From Methanobacteriota archaeon (GTDB lineage: Archaea; JACRDV01), in assembly GCA_024860865.1 (NCBI GenBank), contig JACRDV010000038.1, forward strand, positions 1 to 16,152: a stretch of DNA of 16,152 bases, read 5' to 3'. Numbering within the stretch: the first letter of the stretch is position 1; every line of letters starts with the position of its first letter. Made by a program: the position numbers and the translations under genes. The notes beneath the pieces were generated by a model, which searched no databases, was not told the DNA's origin, and saw nothing but the letters and a program-made list of their open reading frames with translations. Below are positions 6,624 through 15,093 of the stretch, piece after piece.

Positions 6624-8126
6624 ATGTCAACAAAGTTGCCTACAAAAATAAGAGTACTCGATACTACGCTCAGAGATGGTGAACAAACACCTGGCGTTTC
6701 ATTAACGCCTGAAGAAAAATTAAGAACTGCAAGAAGATTAGATGAGCTTGGCATAGATATAATCGAAGCAGGTTCTGCCATTACATCTGAAGGAGAACGC
6801 CAAGCTATCAAATTAATTGCAAATGCCGGCTTAAATGCTGAAATATGCAGTTTTTCTCGCCCTATTCAGAGCGATATAGATTTAGCATTAGCTTGTGATG
6901 TTGACTCAATTCATTTAGTGGTTCCCACTTCAGATATTCATCTTCAATATAAACTTAAGAAAACTCGAGAGCAAGTTAATGAAATGGCGATTAAAGCTAT
7001 TGAGTATGCTAAAGCTCATGGGTTGATCGTTGAACTTTCAGCTGAAGATGCTTCTCGGACTAATATTTCTCATTTAAAAGAATTTTATAAAGCTGGAATT
7101 GAGGCAAAGGCTGATCGTTGCTGCTTTTGTGATACAGTTGGAGTAATGACACCAGAAAATACGACTCAAATCTTCCAAGAACTTAAAAAAGAAATTAAAG
7201 TTCCAGTTGCAGCTCACTGTCATGATGATTTTGGTTTAGCTGTAGCTAATACACTCGCTTCTCTTAGAGGTGGAGCTGAAGAATTCCATGCAACAATAAA
7301 CGGAATCGGCGAGCGTGCTGGTAATGCTTCCCTCGAAGAGATAGTTATGTCTCTAATTTCGTTCTATGGAACCAAACTAAATATTAAGACCGAACTTTTA
7401 GTTGAAACCTCAAAACTTGTCGAAAGATTAACTGGCATACCAGTACCCCCGAACAAAGCAATAGTTGGGGAGCATGCATTCGCACACGAAGCTGGGATTC
7501 ATACTCATGGAGTTTTAGCATATCCCGGGACCTATGAGCCAATTACCCCTGAGATGGTTGGGCACCGTAGACGGTTCATTCTTGGAAAAGATGTCGGCTC
7601 TCATGCAATTAAAGTAATGTTAAAGGAGGTTGGTCTAGAACCAACCGAAGATGAACTAAAGCAAGTTGTAAATAGAGTTAAAGAGCTTGGTGACAAAGGG
7701 AAGAAAATTACGGATGCTGATTTGCAGTCAATTGCTGAGTCAGTTATGGGGGTTATAGGAGAAAAATTTGTTGAGTTAAATGAACTAACTGTTGTAACTG
7801 GGAATAGAGTGACCCCAACAGCATCTGTTAGGCTAAAAATAAGGGACCAAGAATTCTTGCAGTCAGCTACGGGAGTTGGGCCGGTCGATGCTGCTCTCAA
7901 TGCAATTCAAAAAGTATTGGGTGAGCTCGCAGATGTTAATTTAGATCAATATAGAGTTGAAGCAATTACTGGAGGAACTGATGCATTAGTTGAAGTTCAT
8001 GTTAAGCTACGAAGGAATAATCAAATTGTAACTGCCAGAGGATCTGCTAGCGACATAGTTATGGCTAGTGTTGAGGCGATGCTAGCGGGTATTAATAGAT
8101 TGCTTACAAGATATCCTAAGAAGTGA
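6624..8126 (+). CDS. cimA: (R)-citramalate synthase, paralogue of the preceding leuA
   Basis: A 500-residue LeuA-family enzyme. CimA condenses acetyl-CoA with pyruvate to citramalate, starting a threonine-independent route to 2-oxobutyrate and isoleucine. It shares [13 protein letters not shown]-type and HCHDDFGLA metal-site motifs, GIGERAGN and a C-terminal regulatory domain with leuA. It differs where methanogen CimA differs from Leu[62 protein letters not shown] and [11 protein letters not shown]. The assignment rests on these remembered family signatures, with AksA-like homocitrate synthase or a second LeuA as alternatives. The ATG has GGTGT about 5 bases upstream. It follows leuA by 59 bases, a gap with an AT-rich stretch that could hold a weak internal promoter. 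Its TGA stop lies inside the ribosome site of ilvB, so the two are translationally coupled. Confidence 0.83.
   Translation: MSTKLPTKIRVLDTTLRDGEQTPGVSLTPEEKLRTARRLDELGIDIIEAGSAITSEGERQAIKLIANAGLNAEICSFSRPIQSDIDLALACDVDSIHLVVPTSDIHLQYKLKKTREQVNEMAIKAIEYAKAHGLIVELSAEDASRTNISHLKEFYKAGIEAKADRCCFCDTVGVMTPENTTQIFQELKKEIKVPVAAHCHDDFGLAVANTLASLRGGAEEFHATINGIGERAGNASLEEIVMSLISFYGTKLNIKTELLVETSKLVERLTGIPVPPNKAIVGEHAFAHEAGIHTHGVLAYPGTYEPITPEMVGHRRRFILGKDVGSHAIKVMLKEVGLEPTEDELKQVVNRVKELGDKGKKITDADLQSIAESVMGVIGEKFVELNELTVVTGNRVTPTASVRLKIRDQEFLQSATGVGPVDAALNAIQKVLGELADVNLDQYRVEAITGGTDALVEVHVKLRRNNQIVTARGSASDIVMASVEAMLAGINRLLTRYPKK
6666..6718 (+). repeat. Near-identical tract shared with leuA (5' copy, in cimA)
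   Basis: Partner of 5092-5144: 52 of 53 bases are identical, covering the first catalytic motif of the barrel. Confidence 0.85.
7863..7920 (+). repeat. Near-identical tract shared with leuA (3' copy, in cimA)
   Basis: Partner of 6295-6352: 56 of 58 bases are identical, in the regulatory domain. Confidence 0.85.
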
Positions 8127-8131
8127 GTTAC

Positions 8132-9814
8132 ATGGTTAAAATGACGGGTGGCAAAGCAATTTTAGAATCCTTAAAAAGGCATGGGGTAAAAGTAATATTT
8201 GGATTGCCTGGTGGAGCAATTCTCCCACTTTATGATGACATTTACAAAGATAAAGATATCAGGCATATTTTAGTTAGGCATGAGCAAGTGGCGGCGCACG
8301 CTAGTGATGGTTTTGCTCGAGCCAGTGGTAAGCCTGGAATTTGTATGGCAACTTCTGGCCCAGGAGCAACAAATCTTACCACTGGAATTGCAAATGCTTA
8401 TATGGATTCAAGTCCTGTAATTGCTTTTACTGGGCAAGTTGCTAGACCATTAATTGGAAATGATGCGTTCCAAGAAACAGATGCGTGCGGTATTACCCTT
8501 CCAATCACTAAACATAATTTTAAAATAATGAAAACAAAGGAAATCCCACAAATTATTAAAATGGCTTTTAAAATCGCTACAACTGGCAGACCTGGTCCAG
8601 TTCACATTGATTTACCTAGAGATGTTCAATCTGAGGAAACTGATTTTGACTTTGAAGCTGAACCAGAAATGCCGGGCTACAAGCCAACTATTGAAGGGCA
8701 TCCTCTTCAAATAAAGAGAGCAGCCGAAATTATCAGTGAAGCTGAGCGCCCAATTGTTTTGGCTGGCGGAGGAGTGATTCATTCAAATGCATCGCCAGAA
8801 TTATCAGTATTTGCTGAAATGCTTGGCTCGCCCGTAACAACAACATTTATGGGAAAGAGCTCTTTTCCAGAAAACCATCCGCTTGCCCTTGGAACAATTG
8901 GGATGCATGGTAAAAAGGCAGCTAATAAAGCAGTTACTGAGAGCGATGTTTTAATTGCTATTGGATGTAGATTTTCAGATAGATCAACTGGTAACGTCCA
9001 GTATTTTGCACAAAATGCAAAAATTATTCACATAGATATTGACCCGGCCGAAATTGGGAAAAATATAAAAATTTTTGTTCCAATCGTTGGGGATGCGAAA
9101 AGAGTTCTAAAATCATTGATCGAACGGCTCAAAGAGATTTATAAAAAAGGTAAAACCACAGCTTGGGTTGAGAAAATTAATCAATTTAAAAAAGAGTTCC
9201 AACCAAAAATGGACTACGATGAAATACCAATTAAACCCCAGAGGGTTATGAAAGAGCTAAATTCAATAATTGATTCGAATACAATTATAACAACGGAAGT
9301 TGGGCAAAACCAAATGTGGGCAGGACATTTTCTAGAAGTCCATCATCCTAGGCAGTTTATTTCATCGGGAGGACTCGGAACAATGGGATTTGGATTCCCA
9401 GCCGCAATTGGAGCAAAGGTTGCGCGACCAGAAGCTACAGTTATTGATGTTGCTGGAGATGGTTCATTCTTAATGGTTGAACAAGATTTAGCAACTTGTG
9501 TGCTTGAAAAAATTCCAGTTATAGTTTTAATTCTTGACAACAGACGATTAGGGATGGTCTCACAATGGCAAGAACTTTTTTACGGGGGAAGGCTTTCTGC
9601 TACTTTATTGGGCGAGTCTCCAGATTTTGTTAAACTCACGGAAGCGTATGGAGCGAAAGCTGAATATGTTACCAGACCAAATGAAATTCGGCCAGCACTA
9701 GAGAGGGCAATAAAATCAAATGAGCCATATGTGTTAGATGTTATAGTTGATCCAAAGGAGCACGTATTGCCGATGGTTCCACCAGGTGGTCGACTCGATC
9801 AAATGATTGGGTGA
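8132..9814 (+). CDS. ilvB: Acetohydroxyacid (acetolactate) synthase, large catalytic subunit
   Basis: About 560 residues from ATG 8132, chosen over GTG 8123 because AGAAGTGAG lies about 5 bases upstream. That ribosome site contains the cimA stop. The enzyme uses ThDP, Mg2+ and FAD to join pyruvate to pyruvate (valine and leucine) or to 2-oxobutyrate (isoleucine). The N-terminal PYR domain has [12 protein letters not shown] and the ThDP-activating Glu in [12 protein letters not shown] (E51). The middle domain includes PIVLAGGGV and [13 protein letters not shown]. The C-terminal PP domain has the ThDP/Mg motif GDGSF with the Asn in [11 protein letters not shown], followed by QWQELFY and [10 protein letters not shown], which are AHAS-specific. 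Length is normal. It precedes and is coupled to its regulatory subunit IlvN. The native complex is probably a cytosolic IlvBN heteromer. Confidence 0.96.
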   Translation: MVKMTGGKAILESLKRHGVKVIFGLPGGAILPLYDDIYKDKDIRHILVRHEQVAAHASDGFARASGKPGICMATSGPGATNLTTGIANAYMDSSPVIAFTGQVARPLIGNDAFQETDACGITLPITKHNFKIMKTKEIPQIIKMAFKIATTGRPGPVHIDLPRDVQSEETDFDFEAEPEMPGYKPTIEGHPLQIKRAAEIISEAERPIVLAGGGVIHSNASPELSVFAEMLGSPVTTTFMGKSSFPENHPLALGTIGMHGKKAANKAVTESDVLIAIGCRFSDRSTGNVQYFAQNAKIIHIDIDPAEIGKNIKIFVPIVGDAKRVLKSLIERLKEIYKKGKTTAWVEKINQFKKEFQPKMDYDEIPIKPQRVMKELNSIIDSNTIITTEVGQNQMWAGHFLEVHHPRQFISSGGLGTMGFGFPAAIGAKVARPEATVIDVAGDGSFLMVEQDLATCVLEKIPVIVLILDNRRLGMVSQWQELFYGGRLSATLLGESPDFVKLTEAYGAKAEYVTRPNEIRPALERAIKSNEPYVLDVIVDPKEHVLPMVPPGGRLDQMIG

Positions 9815-9821
9815 ATTAAAA

Positions 9822-10328
9822 GTGGAAAGAGAGCACGTTCTGGTAGCATTGGTTGAGAATAAACCAGGTGTTATGCAAAGAATTTCTGGAATGTTTGCTA
9901 AAAGAGGGTTCAATATTGAAACTATAACAGTTGGACCGACTGAGAGTCAAGAGCTATCTAGGATGACATTAGTTGTTAAAGGCGATGAAAGAGTTCTGGA
10001 GCAGGTTCAAAAACAACTGAATAAACTGGTTGAAGTAATAAAAGTAAGCGATGTTGATCCAAACGAGAGCGTTATACGAGAGCTCTGCCTAATAAAGGTA
10101 CATACTCCTGACCAACATGCCCGTGCTCAAGTTGTACAATATGCCCACATATTTCGGGCACATGTTGTTGATGTAAGCCCAGAATCTCTTATGATAGAGC
10201 TCACTGGTGATTCAGACAAGATCAATGCTTTTATTGAATTGATGCGCGGATTTGGGATTAAAGAATTGGCCCGCACGGGAACAACTGCCATGCAGAGAGG
10301 GGCAAAGATAATAGAACCCAAAAAATAG
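9822..10328 (+). CDS. ilvN: Acetohydroxyacid synthase, small regulatory subunit
   Basis: About 168 residues from GTG 9822. This start is preferred to the in-frame TTG 9807 because GGGTGA, formed by the last codons of ilvB, stands 8 bases before it. Residues 4-75 form the N-terminal ACT domain ([19 protein letters not shown], then [14 protein letters not shown]) that binds valine for feedback inhibition in related enzymes. The C-terminal domain ([53 protein letters not shown]) matches the AHAS small-subunit C-domain that contacts and activates IlvB. Full length, no breaks. A U-rich stretch and a 110-base gap follow before ilvC. Confidence 0.95.
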   Translation: MEREHVLVALVENKPGVMQRISGMFAKRGFNIETITVGPTESQELSRMTLVVKGDERVLEQVQKQLNKLVEVIKVSDVDPNESVIRELCLIKVHTPDQHARAQVVQYAHIFRAHVVDVSPESLMIELTGDSDKINAFIELMRGFGIKELARTGTTAMQRGAKIIEPKK

Positions 10329-10338
10329 TTAAAACATC

Positions 10339-10354
10339 TTGTTTGATTTTGTTT
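10339..10354 (+). terminator. Weak U-rich stretch after ilvN
   Basis: TTGTTTGATTTTGTTT lies 11-26 bases after the ilvN stop. Archaeal termination can occur at such tracts, so partial termination before ilvC is possible. It is interrupted by G and A, and read-through is equally likely. Confidence 0.25.
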
Positions 10355-10385
10355 AAAGCAGTTTTAGCAAAAATTTCACAATTAA

Positions 10386-10433
10386 ATTTAAGTTTTATGA
10401 GTTATTTTATTGCTACTTCAAATTGGGAGGGGT
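10386..10433 (+). promoter_or_regulatory. Putative ilvC promoter and strong ribosome binding site
   Basis: An AT-rich TTTAAGTTTTATGA element (10387-10400) could act as a TATA box about 40 bases before ilvC. GGGAGGGGT (10425-10433) is the strongest Shine-Dalgarno in the cluster. It decides the TTG start at 10439, 5 bases downstream. ilvC may therefore be transcribed separately from leuA-cimA-ilvBN. Confidence 0.45.
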
Positions 10434-10438
10434 AAAAC

Positions 10439-11428
10439 TTGGCTAAAATATACTATGAGCAAGATGCCGACCTTGAAATTTTGAAAGAAAAAACAATTGC
10501 TGTCATTGGTTATGGTTCTCAAGGCTCTGCTCAAGCAAACAATATGAAAGACTCTGGGCTGAAAGTTATTATTGGACTTAGACCTGAGGGAGCTTCAGCT
10601 GAAAGAGCCAAACAAGATGGATTCGAAGTTTTCCCGATATCTGAAGCAGCCGCCAAGGCTGACATTATTCATGTTTTAATTCCAGATGAGGTACAAGCAG
10701 ATGTTTATAATTCTGAAATTGCTCAGCAATTAAAGCCTGGCAAAGCTCTTGGTTTTTCTCACGGTTTCAATATTAGATTTAAACAAATTGTCCCTCCAAA
10801 CTTTGTCGACATAATAATGATTGCCCCAAAAGGCCCGGGCTTAATTGTTAGAAAATTATACAAAGAAGGATTTGGCGTTCCGGCATTAATTGCAGTTGAA
10901 CAAGATTACACAGGGAAAGCAAAGCAGATAGCGCTTGGGATGGCAAAAGCAATTGGTTCAACTAAAGTTGGTGTAATTGAAACAACTTTTGCAGAAGAAT
11001 GTGAAACAGATCTATTTGGAGAACAAGTTGACCTTTGTGGTGGAGTGACTGAGCTAATTAAAGCAAGCTTTGAGACTTTAGTTGAAGCTGGTTATCAACA
11101 TGAAATTGCTTATTTCGAAACCCTCCATGAACTAAAATTGATCGTTGATCTAATTTACTCACGAGGGTTGTATGGGATGTGGTCGGCAGTTTCTAACACA
11201 GCAAAGTATGGTGGATTAACTAGAGGAAAAAAAATCGTCAGCAAAGCATCTCGAAGGTCAATGAAGAAGATACTTGAGTACGTTAAAAGCGGCAAGTTCG
11301 CTGAAGAGTGGATGAAAGAAAATAAAAAAGGTCGACCTAAACTTAATGCATTGTTAGAGCAGGAGAAAGGGCATTTAATTGAAAAAGTTGGAAAAGAAAT
11401 CAGAAAAATGGCCGGTATAGAGAAATAA
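10439..11428 (+). CDS. ilvC: Ketol-acid reductoisomerase, class I
   Basis: A 329-residue class I enzyme starting at TTG 10439 behind a strong Shine-Dalgarno. It rearranges and reduces 2-acetolactate or 2-aceto-2-hydroxybutyrate to dihydroxy acids for valine, leucine and isoleucine. The Rossmann domain has [14 protein letters not shown] (residues 20-33). The beta2-alphaB cofactor loop is [25 protein letters not shown] and [18 protein letters not shown] follow. The knotted C-domain has the metal ligands in [19 protein letters not shown] and in [15 protein letters not shown], with AVSNTAKYG near the active site. The cofactor loop has an acidic Glu and lacks extra basic residues, so the NADPH or NADH preference is open. 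It closes the branched-chain cluster. Confidence 0.97.
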   Translation: MAKIYYEQDADLEILKEKTIAVIGYGSQGSAQANNMKDSGLKVIIGLRPEGASAERAKQDGFEVFPISEAAAKADIIHVLIPDEVQADVYNSEIAQQLKPGKALGFSHGFNIRFKQIVPPNFVDIIMIAPKGPGLIVRKLYKEGFGVPALIAVEQDYTGKAKQIALGMAKAIGSTKVGVIETTFAEECETDLFGEQVDLCGGVTELIKASFETLVEAGYQHEIAYFETLHELKLIVDLIYSRGLYGMWSAVSNTAKYGGLTRGKKIVSKASRRSMKKILEYVKSGKFAEEWMKENKKGRPKLNALLEQEKGHLIEKVGKEIRKMAGIEK

Positions 11429-11454
11429 TCTAATCCCCAAATGCTAATTCTCAC

Positions 11455-11484
11455 TTTTTTGTTATTTTTTCTTCTTAGTTTTTT
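11455..11484 (+). terminator. U-rich terminator after ilvC
   Basis: Three T runs (TTTTTT, TTTTTT, and TTTTTT after CTTCTTAG) begin about 27 bases after the ilvC stop. This is the usual form of an intrinsic archaeal terminator, with no hairpin needed. Confidence 0.6.
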
Positions 11485-11598
11485 GAGCCTGCTGCACGGC
11501 TTTGGCATTAATTTTATATTAATTTCATATTAAAAATTAAAAATTAATATGGTTTGTTGGATAATTATGATGTATTTTATAAATTTTTATACTGATAC

Positions 11599-12477
11599 AT
11601 GCCAAACTATAAGAAAATTAAGATTTGGGAACTGCCCAGTTTTAGGTTTAGCATATATGTTTTCATTTGCGCAGGGATGCTCAGTCTTATTTGGGCTAAT
11701 TTTTATCAATCTGAAATAAATGCGCTGAAAAGCGATAAGGAGCATGTAATTTCCGGAGCAGAACAACCAAATAATGCGAATGTACTGAATAGCACGCCAG
11801 ATAAATTAGGGTTTGAGAAGGAAGAACCTACAAAAAAAACGATATTTGAGACAAAAAATACGAGTGTTCAATCAAACTCACAAATGACAGTAACCCAAGC
11901 AAATTTGATTGAAACTAACACCAATTCAACTAAAGTTATCAAACTTGATGTATGGAAATACTATTATGATACACGACCAAATGAAATGACAAAATATCTT
12001 TTTGCTAATGATTTAGCAGACTCTTGGAACAAATCGGTTTATGATCTAGCTCAAAAATTAAGAAATTATACTAGTATTAATCAAACTCTATCTAATTACT
12101 ATTACTATGTTCGCTATAAAATCTATTATCCAAAATTCTATTGGCAAGGCCATCTTATCCAAGATGGAATCGATATTAACACTAATTTAGAACAATCCGA
12201 ACTAAATGATGTTTTATATAAAACATATCCAGCAAGTTTAACTTTACAAAAGGGTTATGGACTTTGTGATGAAAAAGCGGTTCTCTTTGTTGCTTTAGCC
12301 AGAGCTAATGGTATGCCAGCTCGCATAGCTGCTGGAGCCACAGATTATCCAAATCTTTTCCATTGGTGGGTTGAAGTTTGGAATGGAAATTGCTGGCAAG
12401 AAATTGATCCCACTTTTTGGTATCATTTTAATGAAATCAAATCAAACTATCATAAACTTAAGATAATTGAATTATAA
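11599..12477 (+). CDS. Membrane-anchored transglutaminase-like cysteine protein
   Basis: A 292-residue protein. One hydrophobic segment (about residues 16-34, SFRFSIYVFICAGMLSLIW) after basic residues should act as a signal anchor, with the rest outside the cell. Residues 40-115 are a low-complexity linker rich in Asn, Thr, Lys and Glu. The C-terminal domain is transglutaminase-like: GYGLCDEKA gives C223, LFHWWVEVW gives H255 and QEIDPTF gives D270, the Cys-His-Asp triad in the right order and spacing. Such extracytoplasmic proteins may be peptidases or crosslinkers; the substrate is unknown. TATA-like sequence lies at about 11559-11585 and no good Shine-Dalgarno is seen, so the mRNA may be short-leadered. 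It is monocistronic and convergent with the ApgM gene. The triad and anchor are seen directly; catalytic type is inferred. Confidence 0.8.
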   Translation: MPNYKKIKIWELPSFRFSIYVFICAGMLSLIWANFYQSEINALKSDKEHVISGAEQPNNANVLNSTPDKLGFEKEEPTKKTIFETKNTSVQSNSQMTVTQANLIETNTNSTKVIKLDVWKYYYDTRPNEMTKYLFANDLADSWNKSVYDLAQKLRNYTSINQTLSNYYYYVRYKIYYPKFYWQGHLIQDGIDINTNLEQSELNDVLYKTYPASLTLQKGYGLCDEKAVLFVALARANGMPARIAAGATDYPNLFHWWVEVWNGNCWQEIDPTFWYHFNEIKSNYHKLKIIEL

Positions 12478-12521
12478 TTCATAATTCAGTCTAAAGGTGA
12501 ATTAAAGTTAAAGAAGAGCCT

Positions 12522-13760
12522 TTAAGCTCCAAACTTCTTAGCCCTCCCCATTAAATCGAGCAAAATTGGCATAAAATCTGAGCCGCGAATTCGATTAAGC
12601 CCACCTAAGACTACTGTATTTTCATTAAAGGCTTGAACTCCATCTTTCCTGACTTCAGGGCCACAAATTGTAATCGGAACTGGATCGGCTGTGTGATCCT
12701 TAACTGAAATTGGAGTTGTATGATCGCTTAAAATTACAACATATGTCTCTTCTAAATTAATTTGATCCAAAATTTTGCCAATCATTGAATCAATTCGTTC
12801 AATAATTTTAATCTTAGCCTCAAGCATGCCTTCGTGGCTTACCTCATCTGAGCCTTCTACATGGATTATGGCAAAGTCATGATTTTTTAGCGCCTCAACT
12901 GCGGCTTGGCCTTTTGCATCCACGTCAGTATCAATATATCCAGTTGCACCCGGTACTTCAATTACATCAAATCCCATTAATTTAAAAACTCCTTTAATTA
13001 AACCACATCCAGCTATGCACGCACCTGTTAGACCATATTTTTTAGAAAAGGATTCCATATTTTTTGAAAGTTTTCCTCCCCCTCTAATCAAAATTACATT
13101 AGCCGGAAGCTTTCCCTCTTGTATCCGTGCTTGGTTAATTGGATGAGCTTTTAGCATTTCATGTGATTTTTTTAAAAATTCGTTTAAAATCCGGGCAGTT
13201 TTATATGCTGTCTTAGTTCTATTTATTGGACGAATTTCTTTAATCGGTTCTCCAGTTCGTGGATAACAATCAGCAACTTTTGGAGAAAGACCTCTTCCCC
13301 TCAAAACAAGGGCTGCTCGATAGTCTGCAGAAACTTTGAAGATCAATTGCACTCCCTTAGCAGATTCAAGTTGAAGTTTGTTCAATGCTTGAGCGAGCTC
13401 TTCGTTCCCTTCCCTAATAAAGCCTGCAGTTCGATCAAGTAGGTTAAAATTGTTATCTGCAGTCGCAAAGTTACATCGAAATGCCACGTCATTCTGCCTG
13501 AGCTCAATTCCGGCGCCAATTGCTTCAATAGGCCCCCTTCCAGTATAGACTTCGAATGGATCATAGCCAAAAATTGAAAGATGAGCTATATCAGAGCCGG
13601 CTCTAATTCCGGGAGCCACTGGGTCCATTAACCCAGAAATTCCCATTTGAGCGAGCTTATTCATATTTGGAATATTCGCAACCTCTAATGGAGTCTTCCC
13701 ATTCAATTCAGGAATAGGTCGGTCAGCAATTCCATCTCCAACTATTACTAAAGCTTTCAT
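12522..13760 (-). CDS. apgM: Cofactor-independent phosphoglycerate mutase, archaeal type
   Basis: A 412-residue alkaline-phosphatase-superfamily enzyme interconverting 3- and 2-phosphoglycerate in glycolysis and gluconeogenesis. The N-terminus VIVGDGIADRP supplies the first metal Asp (D9). APGIRAGSDIAHLSIFGYDP carries the phosphorylated Ser (S56). YTGRGPIEAIGAG and RTAGFIREG are the typical ApgM substrate-side motifs. The second metal cluster is in VEGSDEVSHEGM and VILSDHTTPISVKDHTADPVP. Length equals the archaeal family. ATG 13760 has AGGGGAA 4-5 bases upstream on the minus strand. It lies 88 bases downstream of the DUF4443-type gene on the same strand, so they may be co-transcribed, though an AT-rich palindromic stretch lies between them. 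No link to the branched-chain cluster is evident beyond proximity. Confidence 0.95.
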   Translation of the reverse strand: MKALVIVGDGIADRPIPELNGKTPLEVANIPNMNKLAQMGISGLMDPVAPGIRAGSDIAHLSIFGYDPFEVYTGRGPIEAIGAGIELRQNDVAFRCNFATADNNFNLLDRTAGFIREGNEELAQALNKLQLESAKGVQLIFKVSADYRAALVLRGRGLSPKVADCYPRTGEPIKEIRPINRTKTAYKTARILNEFLKKSHEMLKAHPINQARIQEGKLPANVILIRGGGKLSKNMESFSKKYGLTGACIAGCGLIKGVFKLMGFDVIEVPGATGYIDTDVDAKGQAAVEALKNHDFAIIHVEGSDEVSHEGMLEAKIKIIERIDSMIGKILDQINLEETYVVILSDHTTPISVKDHTADPVPITICGPEVRKDGVQAFNENTVVLGGLNRIRGSDFMPILLDLMGRAKKFGA

Positions 13761-13830
13761 CAGTATTCCCCTAAAGTGCTATTGCTATTGGTACTAGGAT
13801 TAAACCTATCTTATGTTCTTTAGTGTGAAA

Positions 13831-13852
13831 TTAATAAAGGCCTTTTTATTAA
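13831..13852. repeat. AT-rich imperfect palindrome between the DUF4443-type gene and apgM
   Basis: TTAATAAAGG and CCTTTTTATTAA are reverse complements apart from two extra bases in the right arm. It overlaps the stop of the DUF4443-type gene. It may be a 3'-end hairpin for that gene, a TATA-type element for apgM, or chance in AT-rich DNA. Confidence 0.35.
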
Positions 13853-14490
13853 ACTCCTTTAAAAAAATTCTTAAGTGAAATACAAGCGGCTGCTCTAGCC
13901 CCTTCTTCCGCCTTCTTAATTGTTGAAGCTGAACCAATTATAACCGCATCGTTTTCTTCAAGCTTAAATTCCTTAAAAATCTGTTTAACAACATTCGGGA
14001 AACTTGTCTTTATGTTAGAAGGATCATAAGGCAAAAGTAATTTATTGTTTTTAAAAACCAATGTAGTTGCTCCCTCAGCTCCAACCATAATTGCTGCATC
14101 CCGCTGTTCAAGGCCCATTTTTATCTTATTAGCAATTTTTCTCACCTGGATGGCTATATCATACTTTCCAACAGTCAAATTTCCAGCATCAATAAGCTTT
14201 GGCCGAGAAATTTTCTGCTCTAAAATTTTCAATGATCTCTTTCCCTTATTTGTAAGTATGGTACCTCGTGGCTGGATTTTAACTACCCCATCGTCCTCTA
14301 GCCTTGCTAATAAGGTTCTTACTGACCCTTCACCTAAAGATAAAAAGTTTCCTAGCTTTTGTCTGCTAATCGGTGTTTTAGCATCAGCTAAAATTTCAAT
14401 CGTTTTGATGACATGATGCGCCGAAAAACCGGGAATTGGAGCCTGTTTTTTTGGTTTGCTCAGCTTTTCAATCAATTTATTAACCATCAT
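13849..14490 (-). CDS. DUF4443-type winged-helix protein, probable regulator
   Basis: About 213 residues from ATG 14490; an upstream in-frame ATG at 14511 would add seven. Residues about 20-90 form a winged helix-turn-helix: FSAHHVIKTIEILADAKTPIS, then LGNFLSLGEGSVRTLLARLEDDGVVKIQP as recognition helix, then a wing (RGTILTNKGKRSL). The C-terminal half (about 125-205) alternates strands and helices (DAAIMVGAEGATTLVF, NDAVIIGSASTIKKAEEGARAAA), resembling the small-molecule-sensing half of DUF4443 proteins. It is likely a DNA-binding transcription regulator; ligand and targets are unknown. It is divergent from a membrane protein gene, with a shared palindromic TATA-like element between them. The inner ATG fits the expected start distance from that element. 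Shared control of the pair is inferred. Confidence 0.68.
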   Translation of the reverse strand: MMVNKLIEKLSKPKKQAPIPGFSAHHVIKTIEILADAKTPISRQKLGNFLSLGEGSVRTLLARLEDDGVVKIQPRGTILTNKGKRSLKILEQKISRPKLIDAGNLTVGKYDIAIQVRKIANKIKMGLEQRDAAIMVGAEGATTLVFKNNKLLLPYDPSNIKTSFPNVVKQIFKEFKLEENDAVIIGSASTIKKAEEGARAAACISLKNFFKGV

Positions 14491-14516
14491 AATCCTTTCT
14501 GAATCATTCATATGCT

Positions 14517-14530
14517 AAAATTTAAATTTT
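14517..14530. promoter_or_regulatory. Palindromic bidirectional TATA-like element
   Basis: AAAATTTAAATTTT is a perfect 14-base palindrome and fills nearly all of the 19 bases between the longest versions of two divergent ORFs. With archaeal start distances of about 25 bases, transcription would begin near 14497 leftwards and 14549 rightwards. That is just before ATG 14490 and GTG 14552, giving two leaderless messages from one symmetric element. Confidence 0.5.
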
Positions 14531-14551
14531 GTGAGTGAATATTTGGTTCAC

Positions 14552-15055
14552 GTGAGAAAAAGAACAATTATTATTATAGCTTTAGCAGCTGTTATTGTAA
14601 GTGTTGTAATTTATTTCTATTTAGAAAAATCCATATTAGCTCCTAAAACGGCCCCTACTACTACAGCTCCAATTTTTCAACCAGTTACTGTGCCACTTGG
14701 TCCAGTAGCAGAATCTACTATTGAAGAATGGGTAAACAAAAATCCATTTTTCTTTAAGGGGTTAGAGAAAGGAGCAATTATTGAACTTCATATTGCGAAA
14801 AGTGCAGGTGAAGTTTTCGTTCTTGAGATGGTTGATAATACTGTAAGTGTTAGAGCTGGTACAACTACAAATAAGGATATTGAGCTATGGATTGACAGAG
14901 ATGGTTTTACCCTACTTTTGGGTTCAACTGATGCGAGAGCGGCTGCAAAGCAACTCTATCAAACCGGATCAATTACTTACAAAAAAATTGCAAGCATATT
15001 AACTCTCTACAGAAAAGGTTATTTCGGCTGGGCCAAAAACAATGGGTTTGTTTAA
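14552..15055 (+). CDS. Membrane-anchored protein with SCP2-like domain
   Basis: About 167 residues from GTG 14552; an earlier GTG at 14531 would add seven. From the inner start the protein begins with basic residues (RKRT) directly before a hydrophobic helix (IIIIALAAVIVSVVIYFYL), a classic signal anchor. A Pro/Thr-rich linker follows (about residues 30-55). The remaining domain reads as alternating strands (IIELHIAK, EVFVLEMVDNTVSVRAG, DIELWIDRDGFTLLLGS) and helices (DARAAAKQLYQTG, KIASILTLYRKGYF). This order, with the x-L-x-x-G-x-x-D-A pattern, resembles sterol-carrier SCP2 folds that bind lipids. The domain call is by pattern and is moderate. The protein would face outside the cell. Its divergent neighbour is a probable regulator. 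Function is unknown. Confidence 0.55.
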   Translation: MRKRTIIIIALAAVIVSVVIYFYLEKSILAPKTAPTTTAPIFQPVTVPLGPVAESTIEEWVNKNPFFFKGLEKGAIIELHIAKSAGEVFVLEMVDNTVSVRAGTTTNKDIELWIDRDGFTLLLGSTDARAAAKQLYQTGSITYKKIASILTLYRKGYFGWAKNNGFV

Positions 15056-15078
15056 AACTTGCTTTCAACAGCTCTGTG

Positions 15079-15093
15079 AAATAAAAAGAAAAA
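15079..15093 (-). terminator. U-rich terminator of the histone gene
   Basis: Directly after the histone stop the minus strand reads TTTTTCTTTTTATTT, a typical archaeal termination tract. Confidence 0.55.

Noticed and set aside
5958-7900. Minus-strand ORFs in leuA and cimA with a similar [12 protein letters not shown] start
   Set aside because: They are shadows of the conserved TGVGPVDAA region, and their likeness comes from the shared tract in the two paralogues.
10397-10435. A 12-codon ORF (MSYFIATSNWEG) just before ilvC, possible second leader peptide
   Set aside because: It has no ribosome site, only two branched-chain-type residues at most, and overlaps the likely promoter and the ilvC Shine-Dalgarno.
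11155-11508. Minus-strand ORF overlapping the ilvC 3' end
   Set aside because: Antisense to a clearly conserved enzyme; its basic start comes from the complement of the U-rich terminator.
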